Assembly (NCBI GenBank): GCA_018716625.1
Contig: DVJQ01000049.1
Coordinates: 1-64,000, forward strand
Length of the DNA: 64,000 bases
Reading direction: 5' to 3'
Source: Candidatus Galligastranaerophilus intestinavium
GTDB taxonomy: Bacteria; Cyanobacteriota; Vampirovibrionia; Gastranaerophilales; Gastranaerophilaceae
Below are positions 61,592-64,000 of the stretch, in pieces (position 1 is the first letter of the stretch; each line of letters opens with the position of its first letter). The position numbers and the translations under genes are program-made. A model generated the notes under the pieces. The model was not told the origin of the DNA and did not search any database. It saw only the letters and a list, made by a program, of their open reading frames with translations.

Positions 61592-61706
61592 TTGTTCGCT
61601 TTTACGGATGATGTTATATTTTTTTTGATTTTGTAAAATTAAGCTGTTACAAATTGGTAACAATTTGAATATCCCTAATCAGCCGCGAAAGCGGCTCTTC
61701 TTTTTT
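61592..61706 (+). ncRNA. candidate 80-base small RNA between fliA and rqcP
   Basis: TTGTTC (61592-61597) and TATATT (61615-61620) are 17 bases apart, giving a start near 61627. The predicted RNA has a hairpin TGTTAC/GTAACA (61645-61662), a single-stranded linker AUUUGAAUAUCCCUAAUC, and a terminator AGCCGC-GAAA-GCGGCT (61681-61696) followed by CTTCTTTTTT. There is no plus-strand gene upstream for this terminator to serve, since both flanking genes are on the minus strand and the T-run is only on the plus side. Confidence 0.45.
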
Positions 61707-61742
61707 AAAATTGGGGCAAGCATAAAGGTTTTTAAAAATAAA

Positions 61743-61994
61743 TTAAATGTTTTGCAATATTTCGTAAAGCCCTGACGCTTCGTTAATTGATACATTGCCA
61801 CTTGGGACTCTTAAAACCCTCACTCTTTTTATTGAGTCTTTAAACTCAATTGTTATTATATCGCCTTCTTTAATGACTTTTGCAGGCTTTGCGGGATTAT
61901 CATTTACAAAAACTCTTGCACTTTCACAAATTGAATTTGCAACAGTTCTTCTTTTTATAAGTCTTGAAACTTTTAGGAACTTATCTAGTCGCAT
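61743..61994 (-). CDS. rqcP: S4-domain RNA-binding protein, RqcP/Hsp15-like
   Basis: An 83-residue protein that is essentially one S4 domain: MRLDKFLKVSRLIKRRTVAN, then FVNDNPAKPAKVIKEGDIIT. The pattern is that of RqcP, which works with RqcH on stalled 50S subunits, and of related small S4 proteins. No rqcH is in the window. It overlaps the PfkB kinase gene by 10 bp. Confidence 0.85.
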   Translation of the reverse strand: MRLDKFLKVSRLIKRRTVANSICESARVFVNDNPAKPAKVIKEGDIITIEFKDSIKRVRVLRVPSGNVSINEASGLYEILQNI

Positions 61995-63037
61995 TGTACT
62001 TTTTTAACCTTGTACTCCTTGTGTTCCAAAAGCCTTTTCTCTATTTGCTCAAATGTTGCAAAACCTTCCTGTGCACCAAATTTTTCTATGACAGCAGCTG
62101 CATTTACAGAAGCATATGCAAGAGCTTTTTCAATGTCGTAGCCATATTTGTGAATAGTTGCTACAAGTGTTGAACTGAAGGCATCTCCTGCACCAAGTGT
62201 TGAAACTACTTTTGCGCTGAATTCCGGTGCATGATAAAAGTCTTTGCCGTCATAGCAGTATACACCGTATTTTCCATCGGTAATTACCGCAAGCGAATCT
62301 TGTTTGCAGTGTAATTTCTTGAGCATGGTTATAACATCAGGGTGAATTTCTTTGTCGGAAAATTTTTCATCTTTTGTATCGGGGCGAACTTGAATTTTTG
62401 TCAGCATTGAGGCTTCTTCTTTGTTCATTACAACTATTTTTGCTGTTTTAAGTATGTTATTAAAGTATGCTTCCCCTTTTTTTATAGCGGTACTTCCGGC
62501 ATTAATTGCCAAATTTATATTGTTTTTTGCCGCAAAATCGGCAATTTTATCCAATAACTTATTTGTATCTCCTGCAAGGGGTGCCACATAAATCCATTTT
62601 GTATTTTTAAAAACGTCAAAATTTATTTCATCCTCGCTAATTTTAGAATTTGCACCGCGGTGAGCAAGTACTGTCCTGTCCCCTTGAAAACTTACAAGTA
62701 TAATTGAAAAACCGCTGAGATAATCTTTTGAAGTAATAATATTTGATGTATCAACCCCATCGTGCTCCATTTTGCTTTTTATAACCGGGGCAACTTCGTC
62801 ATTGCCAAGTTTAACGATGGTTGATGTTTTAAGTCCTAAATTTGCAAAGTTAGCTGCGGTATTTACCCCTCCGCCGCCAATATTTCTTGAAAATCCGTCT
62901 ATTTCAACTTTTGCACCATAAGGAAAAGACATAAACTCTGTTTTTTTCTTTAGCGAGTTAACCGAAACAATATTTGCACTGTCACTTTCAACAAAAACGT
63001 CAAGTGTTGCAGAACCTATCGTAATAACGTCATACAT
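61985..63037 (-). CDS. PfkB-family carbohydrate or nucleoside kinase
   Basis: A 350-residue ribokinase-type enzyme. DVITIGSATLDVFVES starts the fold; GFSRNIGGGGVNTAANFANL is the substrate-side motif, and VSTLGAGDAFSSTLVA holds the catalytic Asp and anion hole. A flexible insert near residues 225-245 is unlike short ribokinases. The substrate could be a sugar, sugar phosphate or nucleoside. AGAGG precedes the ATG by nine bases. It is divergent from recF. Confidence 0.88.
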   Translation of the reverse strand: MYDVITIGSATLDVFVESDSANIVSVNSLKKKTEFMSFPYGAKVEIDGFSRNIGGGGVNTAANFANLGLKTSTIVKLGNDEVAPVIKSKMEHDGVDTSNIITSKDYLSGFSIILVSFQGDRTVLAHRGANSKISEDEINFDVFKNTKWIYVAPLAGDTNKLLDKIADFAAKNNINLAINAGSTAIKKGEAYFNNILKTAKIVVMNKEEASMLTKIQVRPDTKDEKFSDKEIHPDVITMLKKLHCKQDSLAVITDGKYGVYCYDGKDFYHAPEFSAKVVSTLGAGDAFSSTLVATIHKYGYDIEKALAYASVNAAAVIEKFGAQEGFATFEQIEKRLLEHKEYKVKKVQCD

Positions 63038-63078
63038 TGGACAATTCCTCTTTATAAAATATCTTTTCTTTATTATAC

Positions 63079-63084
63079 TATAAT
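63079..63084 (+). promoter_or_regulatory. -10 element for recF
   Basis: TATAAT lies 21 bases upstream of the recF ATG at 63106. No ribosome site is seen in the short leader. Confidence 0.35.
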
Positions 63085-63105
63085 AACTTTGTATCGAGTC
63101 TAAAA

Positions 63106-64000
63106 ATGTTTATAAAATCTTTAAAATTAAAAAATTTCAGAAATTATAACCATTTGCAACACAATTTTGCAAAAAGTAAAACTCTCTTTGTGGGTAAAAA
63201 TGCGCAAGGAAAAACTAACCTGCTTGAGGCTGTTTATTACCTTAGCACGCTAAGTTCAAACAGAGTTAAAAAAGATTCCGAACTTATAAAATTCAATGAA
63301 CAAAATTGCAGCATAAGTGCGCAATGTATAAAAAGCGACACTGATGTTTCACTTGAGGTCATTATCAATCCGCCAAAGAATAAAATTTTAAAAGTTAATG
63401 GGTTAAAGAAAAATAAATCTCAGGATTTTCTAAGAGTTTTAAAAGCTGTGAGTTTTTCTGCTGCAGATTTAATGCTTATGAGAGGTGAGCCTTCAAATCG
63501 ACGCAAATGGCTTGATTTGGCTATTTGTCAGGTTTATGGGGCATACTATGATAAACTTGCAAAATATAACAAAATAAGGCTGCAAAAAAGCAACTTTTTG
63601 ACTCAAGGTTATAATGATGAAGGTCTTTTGGACGCTTTTAACACTCAAATGTCAATTGCTGCAGCAAATATTGTTTATCTGAGAATCAAATTTTTGGCAG
63701 AGCTTGAAAAAATAGCTTCAATAAAGCATAAAACCGTATCTAACGGCGAAATTTTGTCTTTTTGTTATGAATCTGATATACCCGATGGATTTGGCTTAAA
63801 AGAGCTTTGCGAGTTTATATATGACAAATTATGTAAAATTAAGGATGATGAAATAAGGCGTGCTCAGTGCCTTTTCGGACCGCACAGAGATGATATTTCT
63901 TTTTTTATAAATGATGTTGACGCAAAAAAATACGCCTCTCAAGGTCAACAAAGAACCCTTGTGCTTGCGCTGAAGCTTGCAGAACTTGACATTATAAAAG
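63106..64000 (+). CDS. recF: DNA repair protein RecF, C-terminus cut by window edge
   Basis: 298 codons are visible, open to the right edge. The start MFIKSLKLKNFRNYNHLQHN and Walker A region FVGKNAQGKTNLLEAVYYLS are RecF signatures. SAADLMLMRGEPSNRRKWLD, LFGPHRDDISFF and ASQGQQRTLVLALKLAELD (the ABC-type signature motif) follow. It loads RecA at gaps. In many bacteria recF lies next to dnaN and dnaA; here its left neighbour is a PfkB kinase. Confidence 0.95.
   Translation, partial: MFIKSLKLKNFRNYNHLQHNFAKSKTLFVGKNAQGKTNLLEAVYYLSTLSSNRVKKDSELIKFNEQNCSISAQCIKSDTDVSLEVIINPPKNKILKVNGLKKNKSQDFLRVLKAVSFSAADLMLMRGEPSNRRKWLDLAICQVYGAYYDKLAKYNKIRLQKSNFLTQGYNDEGLLDAFNTQMSIAAANIVYLRIKFLAELEKIASIKHKTVSNGEILSFCYESDIPDGFGLKELCEFIYDKLCKIKDDEIRRAQCLFGPHRDDISFFINDVDAKKYASQGQQRTLVLALKLAELDIIK

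Noticed and set aside
8165-61662. Recurring TTGTTACA-like words in intergenic regions
   Set aside because: The same words are frequent inside coding sequence (for example in rel and ilvB) and show no fixed distance to starts.
1-64000. tRNA, rRNA, CRISPR arrays, insertion sequences, prophage
   Set aside because: No cloverleaf, conserved rRNA block, spaced direct repeats, transposase or phage structural gene was seen; the only recombinase looks like housekeeping Xer.

Overview
This is an AT-rich, gene-dense chromosomal segment of a bacterium using the standard code. There is no sign of phage, plasmid, CRISPR, insertion sequence, rRNA or tRNA. The gene mix fits an anaerobic, flagellated member of the non-photosynthetic sister group of Cyanobacteria (Melainabacteria/Vampirovibrionia, probably Gastranaerophilales). 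It includes superoxide reductase plus ferritin, a Na+/alanine symporter, FliA, FliD, FliS and a FlaG-like protein. YidC carries an extra extracytoplasmic domain where I recall cyanobacterial YidC having one. Several unrecognised membrane proteins carry a short N-terminal F-x-G tag that I associate with that order. The lineage is inference; the gene calls rest on visible motifs.

Layout. 1-8 kb: TPR protein (cut by the window edge), GT2 glycosyltransferase, GAF-GGDEF-HD-GYP protein, DUF167, bifunctional Rel, RibF. 8-12 kb: lineage-specific membrane proteins, a small XRE regulator, a second TPR protein. 12-18 kb: MscS, PepA, TrmFO, an HD-GYP protein and RlmN. 18-22 kb: flagellar cluster (flaG-like, fliS, fliT-like, a CDF metal transporter, fliD). 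22-31 kb: MshEN-like protein, asparaginase II, FtsB-like protein, glutaredoxin, TPR, YebC, ComEC and two secreted proteins. 31-41 kb: Pth, XRE regulator, LysM protein, alanine symporter overlapping bioF, an RND efflux pair, a Xer recombinase. 41-49 kb: TsaE-TsaB, SprA-related metallopeptidase-like protein, a soluble two-component pair, a second large lineage-specific protein. 49-57.7 kb: phosphohexomutase, an oxygen-defence group (trxA, nth, ferritin, desulfoferrodoxin), SulP, ilvB-ilvH, panD. 57.7-64 kb: mnmE, yidC, fliA, rqcP-like, a PfkB kinase and the start of recF.

Expression signals are the most unusual feature. Many genes have a normal Shine-Dalgarno (AGGAG-type) site, but at least nine have none. 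In these a -10-like hexamer ends exactly six bases before the ATG, so transcription should start on the start codon (leaderless mRNA). Two of these are divergent pairs, and one pair appears to share a single self-complementary -35 hexamer. Other non-coding structures include a perfect 15-bp inverted repeat that puts the comEC start codon in its loop. Three intergenic candidates look like small RNAs (each with its own intrinsic terminator and no gene to serve), and two of them carry a similar CUCUCU...UCCUC tract. Three small ORFs (27, 51 and 58 codons) lie in gaps that are otherwise empty.

Functional links visible from layout: alanine import is coupled to BioF, which consumes alanine; superoxide reductase is coupled to ferritin; a sensor kinase, its response regulator and a secreted protein form one operon; TsaE and TsaB, both needed for tRNA t6A, overlap. 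All product names come from motif recognition by eye; no database search was run.
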